Shown piece after piece: positions 36,277-46,328 of a DNA stretch of 64,000 nt; within the stretch, counting starts at the first letter, position 1; each line of letters begins with the position of its first letter. Where the stretch lies: positions 5,610,501 through 5,674,500 of the forward strand of contig NZ_CP022219.1 in the NCBI RefSeq assembly GCF_004114915.1. The letters run 5' to 3'. The notes beneath the pieces were generated by a model. It was not told where the DNA came from. It ran no database searches and saw nothing but the letters and a program-made list of their open reading frames with translations. The translations under genes and the position numbers were made by a program. The stretch is from Bradyrhizobium guangxiense. GTDB lineage: Bacteria; Pseudomonadota; Alphaproteobacteria; Rhizobiales; Xanthobacteraceae.

Positions 36277-36507
36277 ATGTTGCACGACGAAGAACTCTCG
36301 ATCCTGCGGGACATCAGCCAATCCGTTGCCTTCGCCGACGACCGCCAAGGCAAGATGGGACAACTGATCGCCGACGGCTACGTCATGAAGGACGGTGACC
36401 TGTTCGAGCTCACAGCCAAGGGCGTCACCGCCGTCGAGGAACACGCCGCCGCGCTCGGCGCGAGCGAGGTGGAACAAGCGAGCGCGTCCTCCGATCGGCT
36501 GATCTGA
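36277..36507 (+). CDS. small hypothetical protein
   Basis: 76 residues, acidic, no signal peptide (LHDEELSILRDISQSVAF, LIADGYVMKDGDLFELTAKG). It looks like a short winged-helix-type fold, but I cannot support that from motifs. The ATG at 36277 follows a GGAGAG site. It lies between two related cysteine-rich genes. Confidence 0.6.
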   Translation: MLHDEELSILRDISQSVAFADDRQGKMGQLIADGYVMKDGDLFELTAKGVTAVEEHAAALGASEVEQASASSDRLI

Positions 36508-36764
36508 TCGCGTGCGCACGCATTCCGCGTGACGTCCACGCAACAATTGCAATTTCATTCATGCCGACCATTGCAGCCGCGCGACAATGGCGCATACTTC
36601 GCTCGGGCGGCGCAGCACTTTTCGATTCGAACAATCAAGAAATCGAGCGACCACATGCGGGAGTGAGTTCCCGGCGTGAAGGCTGTGACATGCGGCAGAT
36701 CAAGTCGCGTGCGGCGCCCCAAAACCAAGTGGCTCAAGCCCAGGGAATCGGGGACCCATTCTGC

Positions 36765-37031
36765 ATGACACGCAATCAGACGATTACTTCGCTCTTCGCC
36801 ATCGCAACCACCGCCATCGCACTCCAGACCTCGCCCGGCCTCGCCTTCTCATCCGAAGCGCAGCAAATGTGCACGGGCGACGCGATGCGGCTGTGCTCCA
36901 GTGAAATTCCTGACATCCCGCGGGTTCGGGCCTGCATGGTGCGGAACAAGGCGCAGGTCAGTCCCGGCTGCCGCGCCGTGATGGACCGCGAGGCGGTCGC
37001 ATCGCGCAAGCGCGAAGCAACGGCGCAGTAG
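36765..37031 (+). CDS. small secreted cysteine-rich protein, paralogue of 35998-36240
   Basis: 88 residues. A signal peptide (FAIATTAIALQTSPGLAF), then cysteines in MCTGDAMRLC, RACMVRNKAQVS and GCRAVM. The spacing and the N-(R/K)-A-x-(L/V)-S core equal those of the 35998-36240 protein. The function is unknown. The 36508-36764 gap before it shows no gene. Confidence 0.7.
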   Translation: MTRNQTITSLFAIATTAIALQTSPGLAFSSEAQQMCTGDAMRLCSSEIPDIPRVRACMVRNKAQVSPGCRAVMDREAVASRKREATAQ

Positions 37032-37038
37032 CTGCAGT

Positions 37039-37142
37039 CGTCATTCCGGGGCGCGCGGAGCGCGAGCCCGGAATCCATCGCGCACCGCGTTACGTGGAAA
37101 ACTGGATTCCGGGCTCGACGCTACGCGTCGCCGCGGAATGAC
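37039..37142. repeat. palindromic intergenic repeat, class with CGTCATTCCG ends
   Basis: Bounded by CGTCATTCCG and CGGAATGAC, with an inner pair GCCCGGAATCC / GGATTCCGGGC. Such elements are dispersed in Bradyrhizobium genomes. It sits between convergent genes and can fold into a long hairpin. Confidence 0.75.
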
Positions 37143-37149
37143 AGAGAGA

Positions 37150-38751
37150 CTAATCGCCCCACTGCGCGAAGGCGTCGTTGAAGGCGCGCTCGCCGGGGGC
37201 GCCCTTCTCAATGGCGATGATGGCGCGGCGCTGGTTGGCATAGACCAGCGGCACGTCGAACCATGAGCGCTCCTTCAAGAGCTGGACGTTGCGGGCGCGA
37301 TCGGCATCGACGTTGGACAGGCCGACCAGGAAGAAGCCGTCGGTGACCTTGACCGCGAGGCCGGCGAGCGGCGTGCCGCGGGCCTGCTCGTTGGACTTCA
37401 TCAGGATGCCCGGGACGTTGGAGACGCTGCCGCCCGGAAAATCCGGCGGCAGGATGAAGGTGAGCTCCGCCGTGTGGCTCGCCGGCAGCGAGGAGTCGGT
37501 ATTGCGGCGGAACGACATCGTCATCTTGAACTTGCGATCGGGGATCTCGATGTCGGCGCGCACGGCAACGTCGGCCTTCTGGTTGCCCGACGCCTTGATC
37601 GGCTCCAGCCGCCACACCACCGAGCCGACATATTGCTTGCCCTTCGGATCGGACGGATCCTCGTCGTAGAGCACGACCTTCTGCGCCACCGGCGCGACCG
37701 GCTGGTCGCTGGCCGAAGGTTGACCGACGCGATCGGGGATCTTCGGCTTGGTCTGCGGCTGCGAGGCATCCTTCGGGGCCTCCACCACCTGGGTCGGCGA
37801 GGACTTGAACAGATTGGTCGCGATCTGGACCAGCGGCTTGCCCCAGAGGATGCCGGCGCCGACCAGGATCAGCACGATGCCGACGGCGATCGCGCTCTTG
37901 AACGGGAAGGCGGAGCCGGTGCGGGCCCGCTTCTTGGCGTCGCGCTCGGGGGCGGCGCGCGGGCGCGGCGAAGGCGGCTGCGGCGTGTAGCGCTCGGCCT
38001 CCTCGATCGACTCGTCGTAGGAATAGGGCGCCTCCGACTCGCCGGCGCGGTTTTCCAGGCTCGGCTCGAGCCTGTCGAACTCCGGCGAGGGCGAAGGCAC
38101 GTTGGCGTAGGTGCGGCGCGCGGCGCGGTTGGCCTGCGCGGCAGCGCCGCCGAGATCATTGGCATCGGCCGTGATGTCGCGGAAGCCGCGCACGCCCGGT
38201 GCCGGCGGCAGCGGCGGCGGAGGCCCGAGATCGGGCGGACGACGCGCTCCGCCGCGATCGCGTCCGGCCGTCGGCGGCTCCGGCATCGGCGGCGGCGCGG
38301 ACGGTCCCGGCTGCCGCGGGGCGTCGAAACGGGGGGCGCGCGAGGCACGCTGGGCATCGCCCTGGTCGTCGACGTTGACGGATGGCCGGTCGGCCCGCGG
38401 CGGTGGCGGAGCCGGGCGCGTCCGCGGCGGCCCCGCAGGCGGGTTGCCCTCGGCGGCCCGGGTGCTGGCGCGTCGAAATGCATCGCCGCTACCGCCGCTG
38501 CGTCCGCCGCCACCGGGGCGCGAGGCATCGCGGGCGCGCTGGGCAGCCTCCGATTCGACCTTACGGACGGCCTCTTCCAGCGACAACCTTTCGCGGGTGA
38601 TCTCGGATTCGGAGAGCGGCGGCTGCACGCTGCGCAGCTGCGCGATCAGGGCGGTGCGCGCCCGTTCATAGAGCGCGCGACGGCTTTCGCCGGGAGCGTT
38701 AGGGTCCAGGGCGGCAATAGCGCGGGCGATCAGCGGATAGTAATCAGCCAT
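37150..38751 (-). CDS. proline-rich single-span membrane protein of unknown function
   Basis: 533 residues. A helical N-terminus (about 1-75: DYYPLIARAIAALDPN, RRALYERARTALIAQLRS), a long Pro/Arg/Gly-rich disordered region (75-275), one membrane helix (SAIAVGIVLILVGAGILWG, about 285-305) and a folded C-terminal domain of about 180 residues (VVLYDEDPSDPKGKQYVGSV, SHTAELTFILPPDFPGGSV, VQLLKERSWFDVPLVYANQR). This is a common Bradyrhizobium hypothetical type. It lies 37 bases downstream of purA, possibly on its transcript. Confidence 0.75.
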   Translation of the reverse strand: MADYYPLIARAIAALDPNAPGESRRALYERARTALIAQLRSVQPPLSESEITRERLSLEEAVRKVESEAAQRARDASRPGGGGRSGGSGDAFRRASTRAAEGNPPAGPPRTRPAPPPPRADRPSVNVDDQGDAQRASRAPRFDAPRQPGPSAPPPMPEPPTAGRDRGGARRPPDLGPPPPLPPAPGVRGFRDITADANDLGGAAAQANRAARRTYANVPSPSPEFDRLEPSLENRAGESEAPYSYDESIEEAERYTPQPPSPRPRAAPERDAKKRARTGSAFPFKSAIAVGIVLILVGAGILWGKPLVQIATNLFKSSPTQVVEAPKDASQPQTKPKIPDRVGQPSASDQPVAPVAQKVVLYDEDPSDPKGKQYVGSVVWRLEPIKASGNQKADVAVRADIEIPDRKFKMTMSFRRNTDSSLPASHTAELTFILPPDFPGGSVSNVPGILMKSNEQARGTPLAGLAVKVTDGFFLVGLSNVDADRARNVQLLKERSWFDVPLVYANQRRAIIAIEKGAPGERAFNDAFAQWGD

Positions 38752-38788
38752 TTCTACTCAACTATACGCCCGTCCTGGTAAGAGATCG

Positions 38789-40081
38789 TTAAGCCTCAAA
38801 CGGGTTTTGCACGAGGATAGTATCTTCGCGTTCGGGGCTGGTGGAAAGCAGCGCGACCGGGCACCCCACCAATTCCTCGATCCGCCTGACATATTTGATG
38901 GCCTGGGCGGGCAGGTCGGCCCAGGAGCGCGCACTGGCGGTCGGCTCCTTCCAGCCCTCGATGGTCTCGTAGATCGGCTCGACCCGGGCCTGGGCACCCT
39001 CGCCGGCCGGGAAATGATCGATCTCCTTGCCGTCGAGCCTGTAGCCGGTGCAGACCTCGATGGTGTCGAAGCCGTCGAGGATGTCGAGCTTGGTCAGCGC
39101 GAGACCGTTGATGCCGCAGGTCCGGACCGCCTGGCGGACCAGCACGGCGTCGAACCAGCCGCAGCGGCGGGGACGGCCGGTATTGGTGCCGAACTCGCGG
39201 CCGCGCTCGCCGATCTTGCGGCCGATGTCGTTGTCCTGCTCGGTCGGGAACGGGCCCTGGCCGACGCGGGTGGTGTAGGCCTTGCACAGGCCGAGCACGT
39301 AACCGACCGCGCCGGGCCCGAGGCCGGCGCCGGTCGCGGCTTGCGCCGCCACCGTGTTGGACGAGGTCACGTAGGGATAGGTGCCGTGGTCGACGTCGAG
39401 CAGCGCCCCCTGTGCGCCCTCGAACAGCATGCGCTTGCCTTCACGCCGCTTGATATCGAGCAGCCGCCACACCGTCTCCGCGTAAGGCAGCAGCTCAGGT
39501 GCCAGCGCGCTCAATTCCTTCAGGATCTCCTTGCCGTCGAACTCCGGCAGATTGAGGCCGCGGCGCAGGGCATTGTGGTGGGCAAGCAGCCGGTCGATCT
39601 TGTGCGGGAGCGTGTCGAGGTCGGCGAGGTCCATCAGGCGAATGGCGCGGCGGCCGACCTTGTCCTCATAGGCCGGGCCGATGCCGCGGCGGGGGGTGCC
39701 GATCGCGGTCGCCGCGCTGGCGGATTCGCGGTGCGCGTCGAGTTCGCGGTGCAGCGGCAGGATCAGGGTGACGTTCTCGGCGATGCGCAGGTTCTCCGGA
39801 GAGACCGCGACGCCCAGCGCCCTGAGCTTGGTGACCTCATCGAGGAAGGCGGCGGGATCGAACACCACGCCGTTGCCGATCACCGACAGCTTCTGGTCGC
39901 GCAGCACGCCCGAGGGCAGCAGCGCCAGCTTATAGGTCTTGCCGTTGATCACCAGCGTGTGGCCGGCGTTATGGCCGCCCTGGAAGCGGACGACGATATC
40001 CGCCTGCTCCGACAACCAGTCGACGATCTTGCCCTTCCCTTCGTCGCCCCACTGGGCGCCGACGACGACAACATTGGCCAT
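38789..40081 (-). CDS. purA: adenylosuccinate synthetase
   Basis: 430 residues, the standard PurA length. The GTP loop WGDEGKGK at the start, [46 protein letters not shown] and [13 protein letters not shown] are all present. It joins IMP and aspartate with GTP to make adenylosuccinate, the first step from IMP to AMP. Confidence 0.98.
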   Translation of the reverse strand: MANVVVVGAQWGDEGKGKIVDWLSEQADIVVRFQGGHNAGHTLVINGKTYKLALLPSGVLRDQKLSVIGNGVVFDPAAFLDEVTKLRALGVAVSPENLRIAENVTLILPLHRELDAHRESASAATAIGTPRRGIGPAYEDKVGRRAIRLMDLADLDTLPHKIDRLLAHHNALRRGLNLPEFDGKEILKELSALAPELLPYAETVWRLLDIKRREGKRMLFEGAQGALLDVDHGTYPYVTSSNTVAAQAATGAGLGPGAVGYVLGLCKAYTTRVGQGPFPTEQDNDIGRKIGERGREFGTNTGRPRRCGWFDAVLVRQAVRTCGINGLALTKLDILDGFDTIEVCTGYRLDGKEIDHFPAGEGAQARVEPIYETIEGWKEPTASARSWADLPAQAIKYVRRIEELVGCPVALLSTSPEREDTILVQNPFEA

Positions 40082-40112
40082 TCGCGGGTAATCCTATTCA
40101 ATCTGTCTCTCG

Positions 40113-40158
40113 GGCATGATCCTCGCGGAAAACCGGTGCCCACTCTTCCGGGTCATGC
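40113..40158. repeat. Rhizobiales palindromic element
   Basis: Bounded by GGCATGATC and GGTCATGCC with the inner CGCGGAAAACCGGTGCCCACT motif split over a hairpin. This sequence type recurs across Rhizobiales genomes. It lies in the 40082-40317 gap upstream of purA, which shows no gene. Confidence 0.75.
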
Positions 40159-40317
40159 CTGCGCCAAGCCCAAGCGGCGGCCGTCGCCGCCCATACGCAA
40201 GGCAGCCCACCGGATAAAGGAAGCAGCCGCTCTAAGCAAGCAAGAACGGGGCTTTTTCGAGGCCCAACGTCCGGCCCAAGCCTTTGATATCCCCGAAAAA
40301 TCCCCCTTGTCGGGACA

Positions 40318-41001
40318 TCAGGCCCCAATGCGCCCGTCGATCACTTCGATGATCCGGTCGCAGCGGCGCGCCAAGTCCATATTATGGGTCACGAGAAGGA
40401 AGCTCGTACCGCTGTCGCGGTTCCCCTGCCGCATCAGCTTGAATACGGCCTCGGCCGAACTGCTGTCGAGATTGCCGGTCGGCTCATCCGCCAGCACGAG
40501 ATCGGGATTCATGGCGAGCGCACGCGCCACCGCGACGCGCTGCTGCTGGCCGCCGGACATGTTGTTGGCGAGATTGCCGGCGAGTTTCTCCAGTCCGACC
40601 TGAGCCAGCAGCCGATTGGCCCGCGCTTCGATGTCCGCAGATGGGAAGCCGCTGTCGACCAGCATCGGCATCATGACGTTTTCCCGCGCCGTGAACGCCG
40701 AGATCAGCAGATGATATTGGAAGACGAAGCCGATGGTGTGGCCGCGCAGGCGCGTGACCTCAGCATCGTCGAGGGCAGCAGTGTCTTGGCCCTTGATCAG
40801 CAGGCGGCCCGAGGTCGGCCGGTCGAGCAGCCCGATGATATTGAGCAGCGTACTTTTGCCCGAGCCAGATGGACCAATGAGGGCCAGAAACTCGCCATGG
40901 TCGAGCTCGAGGTCAATGTTGTGCAGCACCTCGGTTTCGGTTGGTAGGCCGACATTGTAGGTCTTGCACACGCTTTCGAGGCGGAGGATCTGGTCAGCCA
41001 C
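40318..41001 (-). CDS. ABC transporter ATP-binding protein, MacB/LolD type
   Basis: 227 residues. Walker [11 protein letters not shown]-loop FVFQYHLL, signature [15 protein letters not shown] and Walker [14 protein letters not shown] mark the LolD/MacB class. GTG start at 41001, overlapping the permease gene by 8 bases. It forms an efflux or lipoprotein-handling module with the two genes upstream; the cargo is unknown. Confidence 0.94.
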   Translation of the reverse strand: MADQILRLESVCKTYNVGLPTETEVLHNIDLELDHGEFLALIGPSGSGKSTLLNIIGLLDRPTSGRLLIKGQDTAALDDAEVTRLRGHTIGFVFQYHLLISAFTARENVMMPMLVDSGFPSADIEARANRLLAQVGLEKLAGNLANNMSGGQQQRVAVARALAMNPDLVLADEPTGNLDSSSAEAVFKLMRQGNRDSGTSFLLVTHNMDLARRCDRIIEVIDGRIGA

Positions 41002-42220
41002 GGATCGCCACCACCGGATCGAGTTTGGCAGCCCGCACGGCCGGCGCCATCGCGGCGAGGAGACCGGTGGCGGTGGCCAGCAGCGCCGTGTAGACGAACA
41101 GGCTGCGCTCCAGGACCAGAGGAAACAGCTCGGTACCGTCGGCCTGACGCGCGACCGAGTGCCAATAGACCAACGCGAACGCGCCCATCGCCGCCCCGAA
41201 CAGCGAACCGACGAAGCCGAGCAGCCCGCCCTGAACCAGGAATACGCGCAGGATCTGGCCGCGTGTCGTGCCCATCGCGCGCAAGATGCCGATATCCTTC
41301 GAGCGCTGGATCACCGACACGATCAGCACGGCCGCGATTCCGAATGCGACCGAGAGGCCGACGAACAGGCGAATGAGTGTGTTGGTGTTCTGCTGGGCCT
41401 GCACGGCAGTGAAGAACTGCGCATTGGTCTTGATCCAGCTGTCGGCCTCGACCACGTTGGCCGCCTGAATGCGCTGGGCGATCTGCTCGGCCGCATAGAT
41501 GTCGCCCACCGTCAGATCGATGGTGGTGCCCCCGCCGATCATCCCCAGCAAAGACTGTGCAGTCCGCAGCGCGGCGTAGCATACCCGCTGGTTGACGCTC
41601 TTGTTGCCGAGATCGACGAGCCCGGAGATCGTCAGTACGCGGGTTGCGCCGGAGGCGGCGCGGATGTTGAGCTTGTCGCCGACGGTGGCGCCCAGCTCCT
41701 TCGCGAGCTCGATCCCGACAATGATGTCCTCGCTGGTGAGCCGAGGCTCGCCGGCAACGATGTAGTCCGGTACCTTGACGATCCTGAAATAGGAGTCCGG
41801 CTCGACACCCGACAGACTCACCGACCGGCTGGCATCGCCACGAACCGCAAGCACCGAGCCGAGTATTGTCGGCGCGACCGTGACGACCTCGGGCATCGCC
41901 TGCATCTGTGCTTTGATCTTCGGCCATTGATCGATCGAGATCACCCGCTGGCTCGGACGCTGCACCACCGCGTCCTCGATCTCGCCGGCCGCGTTGCGCA
42001 GCGGGCGCGCGACCTGATCGGGCGCGAGCAGCTGAATCTGGGGCTGTGAGGTCAGCACGCGCTTGATGAAGTTCGCCTGAAGTCCAGCAAGCATCGCCGA
42101 CATGAAGACGATGACGCCGACGCCGATCGATATGCCGCCGATGATGAAGATGGTCTGGAGCCGGCCCTCGCGCAGAAACCGAACCGCCATGGTCCATTCG
42201 ATGGGCAGCCAGTGGTTCAT
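40994..42220 (-). CDS. ABC transporter permease, MacB/FtsX type
   Basis: 408 residues. An N-terminal helix ([26 protein letters not shown]), a large periplasmic domain (about 50-270) and three C-terminal helices ([58 protein letters not shown]) as in FtsX/MacB permeases. It overlaps the adaptor gene upstream by four bases and the ATPase gene downstream by eight. Confidence 0.92.
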   Translation of the reverse strand: MNHWLPIEWTMAVRFLREGRLQTIFIIGGISIGVGVIVFMSAMLAGLQANFIKRVLTSQPQIQLLAPDQVARPLRNAAGEIEDAVVQRPSQRVISIDQWPKIKAQMQAMPEVVTVAPTILGSVLAVRGDASRSVSLSGVEPDSYFRIVKVPDYIVAGEPRLTSEDIIVGIELAKELGATVGDKLNIRAASGATRVLTISGLVDLGNKSVNQRVCYAALRTAQSLLGMIGGGTTIDLTVGDIYAAEQIAQRIQAANVVEADSWIKTNAQFFTAVQAQQNTNTLIRLFVGLSVAFGIAAVLIVSVIQRSKDIGILRAMGTTRGQILRVFLVQGGLLGFVGSLFGAAMGAFALVYWHSVARQADGTELFPLVLERSLFVYTALLATATGLLAAMAPAVRAAKLDPVVAIRG

Positions 42221-43485
42221 TGCAAAACGGGCCGCAGACGCTGGCCGGCCAGAACGCCGGAACTCTGGGGAATCGCGACGTCGCCGGCGGCGACACCATC
42301 CGTAATCTCGACTTGGCTGTTGCCGCGCAGCCCGAGCTTGACCGCCCGCTGACTGGCGCGGCCGTCCTTGATTCCGAGCACCCAGGGCTTGCCGGAGAGC
42401 GCATCATGCACCGAGCGCAAGGGCAAGATCAGCGCCTCGTCCTTTGCGGCAACCTCGATGTCGACCGAGACCGTCATATCCTGGCGCAGATAGTCGGGAG
42501 GGTCGGCGACCGTCAGCTTCACCTCGACCGAAGCACGCGAAATGTCGATCCCGGGGTTGATATAGGTGATCGTGGCGCCAAACCGCCGGTCCGGATAGGC
42601 GTCAGCTGAGGCGAGCGCATTCTGCCCGGGAGCGATCTTGCCGAGATTGCGCTCGTCGATCTGCAGCACAAGCTGCACGTCTCCGGCCGGCGCCAGGACC
42701 AGCAGGGTCTTGCCGGGCTGCACCACCGTGCCGCGCTCGACGCTGCGCGTGATCAGGACGCCGTCGCGGGGTGCGGTGATCGTCGCATAACCGAGCCGGG
42801 AGTCGGCCGTATCGAGATTGGCACGCGCCTGCTTGGCTTGCGTCTGCGCCATCACGTAGTCGCTGCCGCCGGGGCTCGCGGTGTAGACCTGGAATTGCGC
42901 GGAACGCGTTACGGCTCCTGCGACGTCGAGCGTCTTCTGGGCCTCATCGAGTGCCGCCCGGGTCGCGTAGCCGTTGCGCTCGAGCTGGGCGGTGCGGTCA
43001 TAAGTCTGCTGGGCATTGAGCAACGTCGCCTGCGCCTGGGCCAACGCTTCCTTGGCCGAGGGTAACGTAAGTTCCTCGAGCTGCCTGATCCGCGCCTCGG
43101 CCTGCGCCAACGCGCCTTCCGCCTGCACCACGGCCGCCTTCAATTCGCGCGACTCGAGCGAGACCAACGGCTGCCCCTTGCTGACCTTTTCGCCTTCCCG
43201 AACCAGCACCTCCTGCACGGTGGCGGTGATCTGGCTGCCGATCTCGACCCGGTAAGGCGTTTCGACATGGCCGCTCGCCACCACGGTCTCGACCAGCCGG
43301 CCGCGCCTGACCTGATCGACAACGATCGCCGGCCCCAGCAGCACGCGGACGCTCTGCCAGGCAGTGAGGCCAAGCAGAACGATCACGACGAGGATGAACC
43401 ATTTGTGTGCGAGGAATCTCGACCACAGCGCCGCGACGGACAGCCGGCCCTTGCGCTGCCGCAGGATGATTGTTTGCTCGACCAT
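42217..43485 (-). CDS. efflux periplasmic adaptor (HlyD/MacA type)
   Basis: 422 residues. One N-terminal helix (KWFILVVIVLLGLTAWQSV), the barrel and lipoyl parts (VVASGHVETPYRVEIGSQI, VREGEKVSKGQPLVSLESRE), a coiled hairpin with LAQAQATLLNAQQTYDRTAQLE, and a C-terminal RLRPVLQ end. First gene of the adaptor-permease-ATPase operon. The ATG at 43485 is used; an in-frame ATG at 43521 is possible. Confidence 0.9.
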   Translation of the reverse strand: MVEQTIILRQRKGRLSVAALWSRFLAHKWFILVVIVLLGLTAWQSVRVLLGPAIVVDQVRRGRLVETVVASGHVETPYRVEIGSQITATVQEVLVREGEKVSKGQPLVSLESRELKAAVVQAEGALAQAEARIRQLEELTLPSAKEALAQAQATLLNAQQTYDRTAQLERNGYATRAALDEAQKTLDVAGAVTRSAQFQVYTASPGGSDYVMAQTQAKQARANLDTADSRLGYATITAPRDGVLITRSVERGTVVQPGKTLLVLAPAGDVQLVLQIDERNLGKIAPGQNALASADAYPDRRFGATITYINPGIDISRASVEVKLTVADPPDYLRQDMTVSVDIEVAAKDEALILPLRSVHDALSGKPWVLGIKDGRASQRAVKLGLRGNSQVEITDGVAAGDVAIPQSSGVLAGQRLRPVLQ

Positions 43486-43819
43486 GACACTGCCATGCGG
43501 ATCGCGCGAAAGCCGACGCAACCCACGTCTCGTTTCGATTGCCGACCAGCGAGCCGGCCGATTGTGTGACGCTAGCGCAGGGGCAGAACTCGAGCTTGTT
43601 TTAGGTCAACAGGTTACGCCGAATTTAGGGGCAGGCTTGGTTGCTGTTTGCTGGTGCAGCCGAGACCAGGTTCCCGCGCATCAGGTCAGCGCATGGAGGC
43701 GATGCACCAGCCCCATTGATATTCGCTGCGTTTCCGTGTCTTTGAGTCGGGCCGGGCGACGAAACGGCCCGCCACCGGGCCGGGCCCGGCGTGCATGACG
43801 CGGGGCCACAACAATCACA
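43486..43819. other. intergenic region between divergent transporter genes
   Basis: 334 bases between the adaptor gene and the EamA gene. It holds a degenerate FixK-like sequence TTGTTTTAGGTCAA at 43596-43609 (left half imperfect) and a GC-rich hairpin near 43750-43790. No gene was seen. Confidence 0.5.
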
Positions 43820-44752
43820 ATGTCCGCCACCGGCCAGACTACGAGCGCGGAAACATCCGGTCATAGCTGGATCGCGAACCAGCCCTATCTGCTGCTCGGC
43901 ATCACCGCGCTGTGCTGGGCCGGCAACGCCATCGTCGGACGGCTCGCCGCCGGCCACATCCCGCCGGTCACGCTGTCGTTCCTGCGCTGGCTGTTCGCCT
44001 TCCTGCTGGTGCTGCCGTTCGCCTGGAAACATCTTGCCCAGGACTGGCCCGCGATCCGTGGCAGGCTCGGCCTGATGGTCACGCTCTCCGTCACCGGCAT
44101 CGGCGCCTTCAACACGCTGCAATATTGGGCGCTGGAACACACCCAGGCGCTCAACACGCTGCTGCTGCAATCGGCCGCGCCGCTGGTCGTGGCGCTGTGG
44201 TCGCTGGTCATCCTCGGCATCCGCCTCACCGCGGCGCAGGCCTTCGGCGTGCTGCTGTCGATGTGCGGCGTGCTCACGATCCTGCTGCATGGCGATTTCA
44301 CCACACTGTCGAACATCGAATTCAACAAGGGCGACCTCATCTTCATCGTCGCACTCGTCATCTTCGCGCTGTATTCGGTGCTGACCTTGAAGCGGCCGCC
44401 GATGCATGGCCTGTCGTTTCTCGCCTTCACCTTCGGCTGCGGCGCCGCCTGTCTCATTCCGCTGGAGATCTGGGAACTGTCCGCACGCCCGATCATGAAG
44501 CTCGACGGGCCGAACCTGCTGACGCTGTTCTACGTCGCAGTATTCCCCTCGACGCTCGCCTATCTCTGCTTCAATCGGGGCGTACGCCTGATCGGCGCCA
44601 ACCGCGCCGCGCCATTCTTCCACGTGGTGCCGGTGTTCGGCTCGATCATGGCGATGGTCTTCCTCGGCGAGCACCCGCAGATCTTCCATTTCATCGGTTT
44701 TGCGCTGGTGCTGTCGGGCGTGTTCGTGGCGTCGCGGAAGCAGGCGACGTAG
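43820..44752 (+). CDS. EamA (DMT) family transporter, copy 1
   Basis: 310 residues, ten hydrophobic helices in two EamA repeats (LLLGITALCWAGNAIVGRLAA; VAVFPSTLAYLCFNRGVRLIG). Members export metabolites or drugs. It is closely similar to the copy at 45303-46238 in order and motifs (QPYLLL, HIPPVTLSFLRWLFAF). The substrate is unknown. Confidence 0.9.
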   Translation: MSATGQTTSAETSGHSWIANQPYLLLGITALCWAGNAIVGRLAAGHIPPVTLSFLRWLFAFLLVLPFAWKHLAQDWPAIRGRLGLMVTLSVTGIGAFNTLQYWALEHTQALNTLLLQSAAPLVVALWSLVILGIRLTAAQAFGVLLSMCGVLTILLHGDFTTLSNIEFNKGDLIFIVALVIFALYSVLTLKRPPMHGLSFLAFTFGCGAACLIPLEIWELSARPIMKLDGPNLLTLFYVAVFPSTLAYLCFNRGVRLIGANRAAPFFHVVPVFGSIMAMVFLGEHPQIFHFIGFALVLSGVFVASRKQAT

Positions 44753-44808
44753 ATTCTTCCTTCTCCCGGTGGGAGAGGGGAAGAGCCGCGCCACATGACA
44801 GACGTTTC

Positions 44809-45210
44809 CTACTTCGTCTTGATCTTGCTGTAGGCCTCGCTGGTCGCAATGATGACGTGCTCGGCACAACCGTTGACGCGGTGCGGGTCGGCCTGCGTCT
44901 CGTAGGCTTCCGACGTCATCATGTCCAAGAAGGCCGTGACAGTCGGGTAATAGACCAGCGCGACGAAATCCCAATCGTTGCCGGCCTGCGGGCCGAGCGC
45001 AACGGCCTTGGCCTCGCCGGTCCAGAGCAGGGTGCCGCCGCGCGCCTTGATCATCGGCACCGTAACGGCACTGTAGCGCAAATAGGCGTCCCAGCCCGAC
45101 CCGTTGCCGTCGCGTGAGCGCGCGTGGAAGCGCATCAGGTTCAGCATCACCACCGGTGCATTCGGATCGAGCCGCTCGAGGCCCTCGATGTTCAACATAT
45201 TAACCGCCAA
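44809..45210 (-). CDS. DUF1330 family protein
   Basis: 133 residues. VVMLNLMRFHARSRDG, YSAVTVPMIKARGGTLLWTG and WDFVALVYYPTVTAFLDMMTS follow the DUF1330 ferredoxin-like barrel pattern. A TTG at 45210 with an AGGAGG site 5 bases before it seems the best start; a GTG at 45216 overlaps that site and an ATG at 45198 is 17 bases from it. It sits reversed between the two EamA genes. Confidence 0.82.
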   Translation of the reverse strand: MAVNMLNIEGLERLDPNAPVVMLNLMRFHARSRDGNGSGWDAYLRYSAVTVPMIKARGGTLLWTGEAKAVALGPQAGNDWDFVALVYYPTVTAFLDMMTSEAYETQADPHRVNGCAEHVIIATSEAYSKIKTK

Positions 45211-45302
45211 TGGCACCTCCTGGGGTCATAGCTGCATTGTAGCATTGCGGCCCCGTGACTTGTGTCATGATCGCAATCCGGCGCAAGCTCGTATCAACGC
45301 CA

Positions 45303-46238
45303 ATGACGATTGCTCCCCCCGCGCCGAAGGCCGCCAATCCGGTCGGTTGGCTCAACAACCAGCCTTATCTGCTGCTCAGCCTGAGCTCGCTGTTCTGGGC
45401 GGGCAACATCGTGATCGCGCGCCATGTCGGCGCGCATGTGCCGCCGCTGACGGTGACCACGATCCGCTGGTTCGGCGTCTTCCTGATCCTGCTGCCGTTC
45501 GCCTGGCCGCATCTGAAGCGGGACTGGCCTGCGTTGCGGAGCAGCCTGCCGCTGATGCTGTTCCTGTCGCTGGTCGGCTTTGCCTTCAACAACGCGATCT
45601 CGTACTGGGCGATGCAATATACCGAGGCGCTGAACGCGCTCCTGATCCAGTCGGCAGGCCCCCTGTTCGTGGCGCTGTGGTCCCTGGTGCTGTTCGGCGT
45701 GCGGCTGACGGGCGCGCAATTTGCCGGCATCGCGATTTCGCTCGTCGGGGTATTGGTCATCATCCTGCGGGGCGATTTCGCCGCGCTGGCGAGCATCAGC
45801 TTCAACAGGGGTGACATCATGTTCGCCTCCTCGCTGGTCGCGTTCGGGATCTACTCCGCGTTCATTCCGCGCCGGCCAAAGATCCATCAGCTGTCCTTCC
45901 TGTCCTTCACCACCTGCTGCGGCGCGACGATGCTGGTGCCCGCGGCGATCTGGGAGGCGGCAAGCGGCCGCGTGCTGCAATTGGACGGGATGACGCTGGC
46001 GACGCTGGGCTACATCCTGATCTTTCCCTCGACGCTGGCCTATCTGTTCTTCAACCGCGGTGTGGCGCTGATCGGGCCGAACCGGGCCGCGCCGTTCTTC
46101 CATCTGGTGCCGGTGTTCGGCTCCGCGATGGCGATCCTGCTGCTCGGGGAAAAGCTCCAGCCGTTTCATCTGATCGGCTATGTGCTGGTGCTCGCCGGCG
46201 TCGTGATCGCCTCGCGCCAGGGTTCGGCGGTGAAGTAA
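45303..46238 (+). CDS. EamA (DMT) family transporter, copy 2
   Basis: 311 residues, two EamA repeats (LLSLSSLFWAGNIVIARHVG; LIFPSTLAYLFFNRGVALIGPNR). The parallel with the 43820-44752 protein extends through most helices, so this is a local duplication. Ribosome site weak. Confidence 0.9.
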   Translation: MTIAPPAPKAANPVGWLNNQPYLLLSLSSLFWAGNIVIARHVGAHVPPLTVTTIRWFGVFLILLPFAWPHLKRDWPALRSSLPLMLFLSLVGFAFNNAISYWAMQYTEALNALLIQSAGPLFVALWSLVLFGVRLTGAQFAGIAISLVGVLVIILRGDFAALASISFNRGDIMFASSLVAFGIYSAFIPRRPKIHQLSFLSFTTCCGATMLVPAAIWEAASGRVLQLDGMTLATLGYILIFPSTLAYLFFNRGVALIGPNRAAPFFHLVPVFGSAMAILLLGEKLQPFHLIGYVLVLAGVVIASRQGSAVK

Positions 46239-46328
46239 TTCCGTGCGACGGACGTCCAACTCTCGCCTTCCGATTTCATTGAGGAAACGCTAGGTTCCCC
46301 GCCAACCAAAAAGAGGGAACGTCCAAAG

